A stretch of 20,593 nt of DNA from Candidatus Omnitrophota bacterium. GTDB lineage: Bacteria; NPL-UPA2; BS750m-G34. The translations under genes and the position numbers were made by a program. Under the pieces are notes generated by a model. That model searched no databases and had not been told where the DNA came from. It worked only from the letters and a program-made list of their open reading frames with translations. This document shows positions 1 through 7,077 of the stretch, piece after piece. How positions within the stretch are numbered: the stretch's first letter is position 1; every line of letters starts with the position of its first letter. The DNA is taken from assembly GCA_016783345.1 (NCBI GenBank), contig JADHWT010000007.1:1-20593 (forward strand), read 5' to 3'.

Positions 1-1233
1 CCTGCCATAAAGGAAATAAAACTGGCGTTACTTGAGGCCGATGTAAATTATAAAGTGGTCAAAGAGTTTGTAGAGGGTGTAAAGCGCGAGGCGCAGGGTA
101 AAGAGGTACTTGGGAGTCTCACTCCCGGGCAGAAAATGGTCAGGATCATACATGACAATATGGTCAATACCCTGAGCCGGGGAGAGGGATTGAATCTCGC
201 AGGAACTCCTCCGGCAGTAATAATGATGGTGGGGTTACAAGGATGCGGTAAGACCACAACTTGCGGGAAACTCGCCTTGAGACTAAAAGGGAAGGGGAAG
301 AAGGTCGGCTTGGTTGCGGCTGATTTTCGTAGACCTGCAGCTGCTGAACAGCTTGCGACATTGGCCGGCGAATTAAATATTCCGGTTTTTGTAGAGAAAA
401 ATATAAAAAATATCAGGGCCTTGAGAAAGAGGGTCATGGACTGGTCGCGAGAAAATAGCCTCGAGGTACTTATTATAGATACCGCAGGTAGGCTCCATAT
501 AGACGAGGAATTAGTTCAAGAACTTGTCGATATGAAAAAAGAATTTACTCCTTCCGAGATTATTCTAATAGTAGACGCTATGACCGGCCAGGAGGCTGTT
601 AATGTGGCCGGGACATTTGATGAAAGGTTGGATATAACGGGTCTTATCCTGACCAAGTTGGACGGCGACACCCGTGGCGGGGCTGCGCTCTCCATGCGCG
701 CAACCGTGGCTAAGCCTATAAAATTTATCGGAATGGGGGAGAGACTAAAAGACCTCGAAGAATTTCATCCGGAGAGAATGGCCTCTCGTATTCTCGGGAT
801 GGGAGATGTCTTGACACTGGTTGAGAAGGTTGAGAGCGCGGTCAACGAGCAGGAGATGAAGAAGATAGAGAAAAAGATGCGGCGTTTTGATTTTGACCTG
901 GAAGATTTCTTGGGGGAATTAAAACGCATCCAAAAAATGGGGCCGATGGAAGACCTTCTCAAGATGGTGCCCGGGGCAAATAAATTGAATATCTCTGTGT
1001 CCGGAAAAGACCTCAAGCATATGGAAGCTATTATCAGCTCCATGACAGTAGAGGAGAGAAAGAATTCTGTTATTATTAATGGTTCCCGCCGCTCGCGCAT
1101 CGCGAATGGAAGCGGCCGGCCGGTTACCGAAATAAACCGTTTGTTAAATCAATTTAGCGGGTTCAAAAAGATGTCAAAGAATCTATCGCGTTTAGAAAAA
1201 GTTTTTAAAGGAGGGAAAATGCCATGGCTGTAA
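1..1233 (+). CDS. ffh: Signal recognition particle GTPase Ffh (5' partial)
   Basis: Ffh is the protein subunit of the signal recognition particle. It binds signal peptides of nascent inner-membrane proteins and, with SRP RNA and FtsY, delivers ribosomes to the translocon. The reading frame is open from base 1 (it begins PAIKEIKLALLEADVNYKVV), so roughly the first 25 residues lie outside the window. Visible landmarks are the helical N domain, the P-loop GLQGCGKTTT (nt about 229-260), DTAGR (about 475-492), TKLDGDTRGG (from 652), and a methionine-rich M domain. The M domain holds the SRP-RNA-binding signature SRRSRIANGSG, followed by the usual TEINRLLNQF. The final codons overlap the start of rpsP by 10 nt, which suggests translational coupling. 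This ffh-rpsP-trmD-rplS order is common in bacteria. Identification is certain; only the start is missing. Confidence 0.97.
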   Translation, partial: PAIKEIKLALLEADVNYKVVKEFVEGVKREAQGKEVLGSLTPGQKMVRIIHDNMVNTLSRGEGLNLAGTPPAVIMMVGLQGCGKTTTCGKLALRLKGKGKKVGLVAADFRRPAAAEQLATLAGELNIPVFVEKNIKNIRALRKRVMDWSRENSLEVLIIDTAGRLHIDEELVQELVDMKKEFTPSEIILIVDAMTGQEAVNVAGTFDERLDITGLILTKLDGDTRGGAALSMRATVAKPIKFIGMGERLKDLEEFHPERMASRILGMGDVLTLVEKVESAVNEQEMKKIEKKMRRFDFDLEDFLGELKRIQKMGPMEDLLKMVPGANKLNISVSGKDLKHMEAIISSMTVEERKNSVIINGSRRSRIANGSGRPVTEINRLLNQFSGFKKMSKNLSRLEKVFKGGKMPWL

Positions 1234-1472
1234 AGATCAGGCTTAAAAGGATGGGGACAATACGAAAACCATATTATAGGCTGGTAGTATCGGATAGCAG
1301 GGTTTCCAGTAAAGGGGCATATATAGAAAATATCGGGTATTATCATCCGCTTCGCGATCCAACTGTAGAGAAGGTAAATGCGGAGCGCGCAGTTTACTGG
1401 TTGAAAAACGGGGCCAAACCTACAGAATCTGCTTTGAAGATTTTGAAAAGGTGCGGGGTGAAATGCGGATAG
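1224..1472 (+). CDS. rpsP: 30S ribosomal protein S16
   Basis: S16 is a small-subunit protein that binds 16S rRNA early in 30S assembly. The 82-residue product opens with the family signature (AVKIRLKRMGTIRKPYYRLVVSDSR) and continues with the conserved IENIGYYHP and the Ala-rich helix AVYWLKNGAKPT; length is typical. The ATG at 1224 is preceded by GGAGG at 1210-1214 with a 9-nt spacer. An ATG at 1218 belongs to the ffh frame. The gene overlaps ffh upstream and trmD downstream by 10 nt each. In many bacteria khpA and rimM follow rpsP; neither is present here. Confidence 0.97.
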   Translation: MAVKIRLKRMGTIRKPYYRLVVSDSRVSSKGAYIENIGYYHPLRDPTVEKVNAERAVYWLKNGAKPTESALKILKRCGVKCG

Positions 1473-2161
1473 ATATTATTACTATTTTTCCGGAGATGTT
1501 TGAAGGGGTGTTTAGCCGCAGCATTATTAAGCGCGCCCGGGAAAAAGCATTAGTAGAGATAGCTGTGCATCAACTCCGCGATTGGACAGATGACCGCCAT
1601 AAAACTGTGGATGAGAGGCCTTATGGCGGCGGGCCGGGAATGGTCATGAAACCGGAGCCTATCTTTAAGGCAGTAGAGGACCTTCAGAAAAGATTTGGGG
1701 AAGGGGAAGTGTGTCTCCTTACGCCTCAGGGAGAAAGATTTAATCAAGAGATGGCGCAAGACCTTTCCGGGAATAAACACCTGTATCTCATTTGCGGACA
1801 TTATGAAGGAGTGGACGAGCGGGTAAGTGAATATCTTAATGCTAGAGAAATTTCTATCGGAGATTATGTCTTGACCGGGGGAGAGATACCTGTAATGGTT
1901 TTGGTGGATGCAGTAGTAAGACTTATCCCGGGTGTGCTTGGAGATAAGGATTCACCAGTAGAAGAATCCTTCTCTGAGGGGCTATTAGAATATCCTCAGT
2001 ATACCCGGCCGGAAGAGGTAAGGGGATTAAAGGTTCCTGAGATTCTTCTCTCGGGAAATCACAAGGCTATTAAAAAGTTTCGTGATGAGATGCGGTTTAA
2101 ACGTACGCAAAAACGCAGGCCAGAGTTATGCATTGCATCGAAGCAATCTAAAAAGGAGTAA
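1463..2161 (+). CDS. trmD: tRNA (guanine-N1-)-methyltransferase TrmD
   Basis: TrmD is a SPOUT-class enzyme that uses S-adenosylmethionine to form m1G37 next to the anticodon, preventing +1 frameshifting. The 232-residue product shows MRIDIITIFPEMF at the N terminus, RPYGGGPGMVM, LICGHYEGVDERV and the trefoil-knot cofactor segment SIGDYVLTGGEIP. These are followed by EESFSEGLLEYPQYTRPEE. The residue aligned with the catalytic Asp of the E. coli/Haemophilus enzyme (EDSF) is Glu here; from memory Glu occurs in other family members too, so activity is not in doubt. The ATG at 1463 was chosen because AAGGTG (1448-1453) lies 9 nt upstream and the protein then starts exactly at the family N terminus; an in-frame GTG at 1451 is the alternative. 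The gene overlaps rpsP by 10 nt. Confidence 0.96.
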   Translation: MRIDIITIFPEMFEGVFSRSIIKRAREKALVEIAVHQLRDWTDDRHKTVDERPYGGGPGMVMKPEPIFKAVEDLQKRFGEGEVCLLTPQGERFNQEMAQDLSGNKHLYLICGHYEGVDERVSEYLNAREISIGDYVLTGGEIPVMVLVDAVVRLIPGVLGDKDSPVEESFSEGLLEYPQYTRPEEVRGLKVPEILLSGNHKAIKKFRDEMRFKRTQKRRPELCIASKQSKKE

Positions 2162-2165
2162 AATC

Positions 2166-2537
2166 ATGGATTTAATGAAAAAAGTCGAGGAGGGCGCTAT
2201 AAAGAAATCGCCGCCTTCTTTCCGGGTAGGCGATACAGTTAAGGTGGATGTCACGATTAAAGAAGGGGATAAGACGCGTATCCAGCCGTTTGAAGGTATA
2301 GTTATAGGGAGAAAGGGCGGTGGGATTAATGAGACCTTTACTGTCAGGCGCATTTCTTACGGGGAAGGAGTTGAGAGGATATTTTTTCTTCATTCCCCGC
2401 ATATAAAGGGTATCAAGGTCCTGAGTCATGGCAATGTAAGGCGGGCAAAACTGTATTATTTACGCAGCCGCCTTGGTAAAAAGGCAAAGGTCAAGGAGAA
2501 ACACGTAGTTGAAGAAGAGACAAAAGAGACCACCTAA
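2166..2537 (+). CDS. rplS: 50S ribosomal protein L19
   Basis: L19 lies at the 30S-50S interface and contributes to an intersubunit bridge. The 123-residue product has the family pattern FRVGDTVKVDVTIKEGDKTRIQPFEGIVI, then GINETFTVRRISYGEGVERIFFLHSP and the C-terminal KLYYLRSRLGKKAKVKE. The ATG at 2166 directly follows a strong AAAAAGGAG that overlaps the trmD stop; upstream in-frame ATGs lie inside trmD and give no L19-like sequence. The tail after KAKVKEK is acidic (EEETKETT) and is a weakly conserved extension. Its last 29 nt overlap the next gene. Confidence 0.96.
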   Translation: MDLMKKVEEGAIKKSPPSFRVGDTVKVDVTIKEGDKTRIQPFEGIVIGRKGGGINETFTVRRISYGEGVERIFFLHSPHIKGIKVLSHGNVRRAKLYYLRSRLGKKAKVKEKHVVEEETKETT

Positions 2538-3510
2538 GATTTTTGACCCCCTTTTTTATGAAAAAGACCTCTGGGGAAAAGGGGTTAGATTTATAGCGGG
2601 GATAGATGAGGCTGGTCGGGGGCCATGGGCAGGTCCGGTAGTAGCGGGGGCTGTAATTTTACCGGAAAATTGTTGTATCTCTGGTCTCAAAGATTCCAAG
2701 GCATTGAGTCCTAAAAAGCGAGAAGAATTTTCTGTGATAATTAAAGAAAAGGCTATCGCTTATGGTATAGGCATAATAGAATCAGAGGAGATTGATAATC
2801 TCAATATCCTTCAGGCGACTTTTATGGCTATGAAAAAGGCCTTAGAAAAATTTTCTAGCAGGCCCCAATTTTTGCTGGTAGACGGTAACCGCCGTATACC
2901 GGGGATAGATATACCGCAGCTTGCCCTGGTCAAAGGAGATTCATTAAGTCTTTCAATTCAAGCGGCGAGTGTCCTGGCTAAGGTAACCCGGGATGAGATA
3001 ATGCAGAGACTCGATAAAGAATTTCCTTGCTATGGTTTTAGCCGTCATAAAGGCTATGGAACGAGGGAACACGAGAAGAAGCTTAAGAAATTCGGGCCGA
3101 CCCAGTTACATCGTTTTAGTTTTAAACCTGTAGAAAAAACTTCAAAAAATTTTGCTAAGAAGCAACTGGGCAAATGGGGAGAAGAAAGGGCTGCCCGATT
3201 TCTGAAGGATCATGGATATAAAATCCTGAGTCAAAATGTACGCACAAGACTTGGTGAGATAGATATCCTTGCAGAGGATAGTGGAAGAGTAGTATTTATA
3301 GAAGTGAAGACCAGAACTTCAGACAGGTTTGGTCGTGGAGAAGAGTCCATCTCTTTACACAAGCAGAGGCGTTTGGTAAAGCTGGCATTACAGATTATGA
3401 AAAGCCGAAAGTTAATTGGCAGGGATTTTCGTTTTGATGTCCTTTCAATCGATCGCGATAAAGGTAAAGAGTGGAGGGTGAAGCTGATTAAAAATGCATT
3501 TAATGCATAG
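2509..3510 (+). CDS. rnhB: RNase HII fused to a YraN/UPF0102 nuclease-fold domain
   Basis: This 333-residue product combines two proteins usually encoded separately. Residues about 28-207 are RNase HII, which removes ribonucleotides and RNA primers from RNA-DNA hybrids. They show IDEAGRGPWAGP with catalytic D33/E34, LKDSKALSPKKRE, D125 in LLVDGN, and D144 in VKGDSLSLSIQAASVLAKV. Residues about 219-333 are a YraN-type PD-(D/E)xK domain with GEERAARFL (E225), GEIDILA (D252) and IEVKTR (E265, K267). The function of YraN is not firmly established; the fold and motif imply a nuclease, possibly linked to recombination. The start is TTG at 2509, with AAGGAG at 2493-2498 and about a 10-nt spacer. No in-frame ATG occurs before the catalytic motif, and the ATG at 2558 is out of frame. 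Coupled to rplS by a 29-nt overlap. Confidence 0.93.
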   Translation: MKKRQKRPPKIFDPLFYEKDLWGKGVRFIAGIDEAGRGPWAGPVVAGAVILPENCCISGLKDSKALSPKKREEFSVIIKEKAIAYGIGIIESEEIDNLNILQATFMAMKKALEKFSSRPQFLLVDGNRRIPGIDIPQLALVKGDSLSLSIQAASVLAKVTRDEIMQRLDKEFPCYGFSRHKGYGTREHEKKLKKFGPTQLHRFSFKPVEKTSKNFAKKQLGKWGEERAARFLKDHGYKILSQNVRTRLGEIDILAEDSGRVVFIEVKTRTSDRFGRGEESISLHKQRRLVKLALQIMKSRKLIGRDFRFDVLSIDRDKGKEWRVKLIKNAFNA

Positions 3511-3518
3511 GGGGAAAA

Positions 3519-3938
3519 ATGTCTAAAGCGAAAGTTTCAGAAAGACGGCGTTATGTCAGGATCGCTCCGCCGAAGCCCATACAGGTAAAATATCATTTTG
3601 TTGACGACGATAGTGATTGTGGCGCGTCCTCGGAAAGCACATTGTCCAGGAGTGTAGGGGGAGGGGGGCTTTTTCTTGAATTACCGGATTTAGAGGCAGA
3701 CGCTATAGAGAAGCTACTCAAAGGAGAGAAGAAGCTTTCTCTGGCAATTGTTATTCCTACTATGCCGAAGCCCATAAAGGCGTTAGCTAAGGTTATGTGG
3801 CTGGAAGGGATGAAAGAAGGGGAAAGGCATTTCTACGGTGCAGGGGTCTCTTTTACTCGTATTGACGAGGATGACCGTAATGAGATACTCAACTATATTA
3901 TAGATCTCTCCCTTCAGGAAAAGAAAGTTAGTAAATAA
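3519..3938 (+). CDS. PilZ domain protein with degenerate second motif
   Basis: A 139-residue soluble protein consisting of a single PilZ-like beta-barrel. PilZ domains usually bind cyclic di-GMP through RxxxR and [D/N]xSxxG. Here the first motif is present in ERRRYVR (R10 and R14). The second reads SRSVGG, with Ser43 where Asp/Asn is expected, so nucleotide binding may be weakened or lost. An acidic stretch (DDDSD, residues 29-33) and a Gly-rich turn (GGGG, 47-50) surround the second motif. A C-terminal helix includes ILNYIIDLSLQEKK. The ATG at 3519 follows a GGGGGAAAA purine tract 8 nt after the rnhB-yraN stop. It is followed after 4 nt by a second PilZ gene. The specific role is unknown; the domain assignment is from motif pattern only. 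Confidence 0.8.
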   Translation: MSKAKVSERRRYVRIAPPKPIQVKYHFVDDDSDCGASSESTLSRSVGGGGLFLELPDLEADAIEKLLKGEKKLSLAIVIPTMPKPIKALAKVMWLEGMKEGERHFYGAGVSFTRIDEDDRNEILNYIIDLSLQEKKVSK

Positions 3939-3942
3939 AACC

Positions 3943-4317
3943 GTGCGATATTTCGGTCCGGAGAAACGGCGATATAAGAGATTGGCAGTTTCCCTTCCGA
4001 TAAAATATAAACTTGGTTCCGGAGGGAGCAGCCATAATGTCCATACAATAGACATAAGCGGGGGCGGAGTTTGCATCGGACCTATCCCTTTGTCTAACGA
4101 GTGGATGCTGGGAAATTGTGAGGTAGAGTTAGAGATAATGCTCCCCCATTTTAGACGGCACTTAAAAGCCACAGCTGAGGTCGTGCGGGTTGAAGCAAGT
4201 AAGAGACCCCATCATATCCATCATCGCCGCCGCCATAAAGTGCGGCTGAGATTCTGTGAAATCAGCGAAGAAGACAGAAAGACAATCGAAAAATTTGTCA
4301 ACACTCCGCGTCTTTAA
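3943..4317 (+). CDS. PilZ domain protein, canonical motifs
   Basis: A 124-residue single-domain PilZ protein. Both cyclic di-GMP motifs are intact: R9-x-x-x-R13 in EKRRYKR and D37-x-S39-x-x-G42 in IDISGGG. It is therefore a plausible c-di-GMP effector. An unusual run rich in His and Arg (residues 87-99, KRPHHIHHRRRHK) sits just before the last strand, VRLRFCEI. The start is GTG at 3943, 4 nt after the preceding PilZ gene. No clear Shine-Dalgarno is visible, so translation may depend on coupling. The 3' end overlaps the start of cysS by 23 nt. What it controls cannot be told from the sequence; no motility, cellulose or pilus genes are nearby. Confidence 0.82.
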   Translation: MRYFGPEKRRYKRLAVSLPIKYKLGSGGSSHNVHTIDISGGGVCIGPIPLSNEWMLGNCEVELEIMLPHFRRHLKATAEVVRVEASKRPHHIHHRRRHKVRLRFCEISEEDRKTIEKFVNTPRL

Positions 4318-5701
4318 TACCCTGGGTCAGAAAAAAGAAGCCTTCAAACCTCTTAAGGAAGGCGAGGTCCGTATGTATATGTGCGGGGTGACAGTCTACG
4401 ACGATTGTCACTTAGGGCATGGCCGCGCCTATGTCAGTTTTGACCTCATAAGGCGGTATTTGGAATATAGCGGATATAGAGTTCAATATATTCAGAATTT
4501 TACTGATATAGATGATAAGATTATAAAGAAGGCACAGGAAGAAAATAAGACTATAGAGGATGTAGCCCGTATATACACTGAAAAGTATTTTAGTGTGATG
4601 GATAGATTGAATGTCAAAAGGGCTAGCTCCTATCCAAAGGCAACTGAGCATATTGATGAGATGGTTGGAGCAGTCAAGAAACTCATTAAGAATGGATTTG
4701 CGTATGAGGTTGACGGAGATGTATATTTTAGAGTTAAGAGTTGGCCGTCTTACGGAGAGCTTTCAGGAAGAAAGTTAGAAGGGATGAGGGCCGGGGCAAG
4801 GGTAGAGGTAAATGAGCGTAAGGAAGACCCTTTAGATTTTGCCCTCTGGAAAAAAGCAAAGGAGGGGGAACCTTCCTGGCCGTCTCCGTGGGGAAATGGC
4901 AGGCCCGGGTGGCATATTGAGTGCTCGGTTATGAGCGCTAAATACCTGGGAGATGTCTTTGATATACATGGAGGTGGGATAGATCTGATATTTCCTCATC
5001 ACGAAAATGAAAGGGCCCAAACCTACGGTATCAGCGGCAAAAGATTGGCAAACTACTGGCTCCACAACGGGTTTATTACAATTGATAAGGAAAAGATGTC
5101 AAAATCTTTGAAAAACTTTTTTACCTTAGAGGATATCTTTAAGAGATATGAGCCGGAGATAGTCAGATATTTTTTAGTCTCAACACACTACCGCAGTCCT
5201 CTTGATTTTAACGAAGAGAAGCTTAAAGAGGCAAGGGCATCCCTGGATAGTTTCTACCAGACCTTTCGTCAGGTAAAGGAGATAGGAAAAGTGCTTGGTG
5301 ATCATTGCGAGCAGGGTTCCCCATCTGTCATTAAGCAATCCCAATTCAAAGCGGCCATGGACAATGACTTTAATACCTCCAGGGCATTAGGGATAATGCA
5401 TGAACTCTCCGGAGACATCAATCAGTCCGTAAGCAGGTGGTATAAAGAAAAAAAAGGAGGCCGGGAGATCCTCGAGAAGTGTGATCTCCTCAAGGAGTGG
5501 GGAGATGTGCTTGGAATCTTTTTCAAGAAAGAAAAAATTGAAGACAGCGGGGATGTAAAAAGACTCATAGCGGAGAGGGAAAAGGCCAGAAAAGATAAAG
5601 ATTGGAAAAAGTCTGATGAGATCAGGAAAAAACTGCAAGAGATGGGTATAGTTATTGAAGATAGTCCCGCCGGAACTAGGTGGTATGGACAGAGAAATTG
5701 A
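4295..5701 (+). CDS. cysS: Cysteinyl-tRNA synthetase
   Basis: A class I aminoacyl-tRNA synthetase that charges tRNA-Cys. With the TTG start at 4295 the product is 468 residues. The zinc ligands fall at C30, C210, H235 and E239, against C28, C209, H234 and E238 in E. coli. The ATP-site motif HLGH (HIGH class) is at 39-42 and KMSKS at 267-271. This near-perfect register is the reason for choosing TTG over the in-frame GTG at 4256, which would add 13 residues lying over the PilZ gene; neither start has a strong Shine-Dalgarno. Other landmarks are NFTDIDDKII, GWHIECSVM and the C-terminal GTRWYG. It converges on the minus-strand DUF4432 gene with a 26-bp tail overlap. Confidence 0.95.
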   Translation: MSTLRVFNTLGQKKEAFKPLKEGEVRMYMCGVTVYDDCHLGHGRAYVSFDLIRRYLEYSGYRVQYIQNFTDIDDKIIKKAQEENKTIEDVARIYTEKYFSVMDRLNVKRASSYPKATEHIDEMVGAVKKLIKNGFAYEVDGDVYFRVKSWPSYGELSGRKLEGMRAGARVEVNERKEDPLDFALWKKAKEGEPSWPSPWGNGRPGWHIECSVMSAKYLGDVFDIHGGGIDLIFPHHENERAQTYGISGKRLANYWLHNGFITIDKEKMSKSLKNFFTLEDIFKRYEPEIVRYFLVSTHYRSPLDFNEEKLKEARASLDSFYQTFRQVKEIGKVLGDHCEQGSPSVIKQSQFKAAMDNDFNTSRALGIMHELSGDINQSVSRWYKEKKGGREILEKCDLLKEWGDVLGIFFKKEKIEDSGDVKRLIAEREKARKDKDWKKSDEIRKKLQEMGIVIEDSPAGTRWYGQRN

Positions 5702-6743
5702 GGTGGAAAGTTTTTTTCTGACCAGGCCGTAGTTTCGATAGGCGGCCTTCTTCTCGTTCTACCTTTCTTGGGAGAGGGTAATTTGTGCCCGGCTCAAGAC
5801 CAGTGACATAGCCGTCAGAGAGGGCGCCAGTAGATTTCCAGATAGTAAAACAAGGCAGTTCTTTAGAAGAATACGTGATTGAAGAGGCTATGTCTTTATT
5901 TCTATTCGTTAAAAGGACAGTTGTAAGGCCTTTTCTGTTTTTTTTCATCTGAAATAAGTAACACTGCTCAACAAAGCCAGGAGTTGGCTTCTCATAGATA
6001 TGATATTTTTTTAAACCCTCTCTTGCCCGCTCATTTACAGGTGTAATTTTTTTAACCGGAGCTATAAATTGGCTTCCCTCTTCTAATAGAGGCGGGCCGA
6101 AGTTGGTGTGATAAAGAAGCTCAAATTCCTGGGGAGTTGATGCCATGTTCTGCACAGTATCTGTAATAGAGATGGTATTACTATTTGCAGTAGTTGTGAT
6201 AGAGGTTGTTAGTTTAAGATTTGTACCGAACATTGACGCTTCCCGGACTTCACCCCAGAGTGTTATTTGAGATGGCTTTTTTTGACTAATATGAATGCCA
6301 AAACGAGATGCCGGGATATTGGAGACCTTGCCATGCAGGGTTAGGGGGATTGTATCCATTCCTGGCGGGCCGAAGGATTCCAGGCCACAGCGGCAAAGCC
6401 ATTCATTAAAACCGTCAAGCCACGCAAGACCGCCCCTTGCCTCTAAATTAATAAGGGAAGGATGGACAATTTCTTCTACAGGAGATCTCCATCCAAGGGA
6501 TATCCCGCGATATGCAGCAGAGAGTATATTCATGCCCCTTGTCGGGATAACAGTAAAAGAGAAGGCCCCGTTATCTATTTCGACAATGTCTACTCCATCC
6601 TGTTTTCCGCCTTTAAGTCTTTTTTTATGGATTGTCCATTTTTCTTCGGGATATCTGCCGAGCTCGGATGCAGAAAGAGAATAGGCCTCTTTATATATCC
6701 TTTTGAAAACATCGGTTAAGATAATATTATTTTTTTCAACCAT
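5676..6743 (-). CDS. DUF4432 family protein, aldose 1-epimerase-like
   Basis: A protein of about 355 residues resembling the DUF4432 branch of the galactose-mutarotase fold, which binds sugars in a large beta-sandwich. Supporting segments are VIPTRGMNI, SLGWRSPVE, GFNEWLCRCGLESFG, LTLHGKVSN, YHTNFGPPLLEEGS and a C-terminal GLEPGTNYPLPR; the His of YHTNFG and the Glu of GLEPGT are candidate active-site residues. The substrate is not deducible. The ATG at 6743 (MVEKNNIILTDVF) was chosen; an in-frame TTG at 6797 would add 18 mostly hydrophobic residues encoded by AT-rich spacer, and neither has a visible ribosome binding site. It is the only minus-strand gene, convergent with cysS and divergent from secE, and probably an independent single-gene transcript. 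Confidence 0.83.
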   Translation of the reverse strand: MVEKNNIILTDVFKRIYKEAYSLSASELGRYPEEKWTIHKKRLKGGKQDGVDIVEIDNGAFSFTVIPTRGMNILSAAYRGISLGWRSPVEEIVHPSLINLEARGGLAWLDGFNEWLCRCGLESFGPPGMDTIPLTLHGKVSNIPASRFGIHISQKKPSQITLWGEVREASMFGTNLKLTTSITTTANSNTISITDTVQNMASTPQEFELLYHTNFGPPLLEEGSQFIAPVKKITPVNERAREGLKKYHIYEKPTPGFVEQCYLFQMKKNRKGLTTVLLTNRNKDIASSITYSSKELPCFTIWKSTGALSDGYVTGLEPGTNYPLPRKVEREEGRLSKLRPGQKKTFHLNFSVHTT

Positions 6744-6888
6744 TAAGATAATAATACTAAAAAAATTAAAAAAAGGCAATATAAATTTTTTTTGCAATAA
6801 CTCTTGACAAATAAAGGGGTTATGGTAAAATTGGAGTTTTGGATGGGGGAAGTAGATGTCTATCTATTAGAAGGGGACATTTGTCTTT
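6744..6888. other. Divergent intergenic region
   Basis: This 145-nt spacer between the minus-strand DUF4432 gene and secE is the only substantial non-coding stretch in the window. Its left half (about 6744-6800) is very AT-rich with A and T runs and presumably holds the control region of the DUF4432 gene, although no convincing minus-strand -35/-10 pair with normal spacing was found. Its right half contains the secE promoter and a leader of roughly 50 nt. No L33 (rpmG) or tRNA-Trp gene, which often precede secE, is present. Confidence 0.7.
6804..6831 (+). promoter_or_regulatory. Sigma-70-type promoter of the secE-nusG-rplKAJL-rpoBC operon
   Basis: A perfect -35 hexamer TTGACA (6804-6809) is followed after 16 bp by TAAAAT (6826-6831), five of six matches to the -10 consensus, in an AT-rich setting. 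Transcription would start near 6838, leaving a leader of about 50 nt before secE. It is the only strong promoter match noticed upstream of the right-hand block, and therefore probably the main promoter of the secE-to-tuf block. Confidence 0.72.
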
Positions 6889-7074
6889 ATGCTAAAAAAA
6901 ACAAAGGTATTCTTTACTCAAGTAAAGGAAGAATTAAAGAAGGTGAACTGGACTAAAAGAGACGAGCTTTTTGCCTCGACCTCCGTCGTGGTTATAACAG
7001 TAATAATTTTGGGTATATATATCGGATTGGTGGATCTGGTAGTTACCAGACTTATAGAGTTTGTTTTAAGATAA
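6889..7074 (+). CDS. secE: Preprotein translocase subunit SecE
   Basis: SecE clamps SecY in the SecYEG translocon of the cytoplasmic membrane. The 61-residue product is the minimal single-span form. It has an amphipathic N-terminal helix (FFTQVKEELKKVNW, where the KKVxWP-type motif reads KKVNWT), then one transmembrane segment of about 20 residues (STSVVVITVIILGIYIGLV) and a short tail. The ATG at 6889 is 12 nt after AAGGGG (6871-6876), a slightly long spacing. nusG starts 3 nt after the stop, the standard secE-nusG arrangement. Confidence 0.94.
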   Translation: MLKKTKVFFTQVKEELKKVNWTKRDELFASTSVVVITVIILGIYIGLVDLVVTRLIEFVLR

Positions 7075-7077
7075 GTT

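Noticed and set aside
3494..3508. ATGCAT-TTA-ATGCAT double palindrome near the end of the RNase HII-YraN gene
   Set aside because: It encodes the last residues (NAFNA) in the normal frame and is too short to distinguish from chance.
5724..5748. Inverted repeat AGGCCG...CGGCCT just after the cysS stop, as a possible terminator
   Set aside because: The stem is only 6 bp with a 13-nt loop, no T-run follows on either strand, and it lies inside the DUF4432 coding sequence.
6845..6865. Small inverted repeat TAGAT-GTCT-ATCTA in the secE leader as a regulatory hairpin
   Set aside because: A 5-bp AT-rich stem is weak, and no associated T-run or known leader motif was seen.
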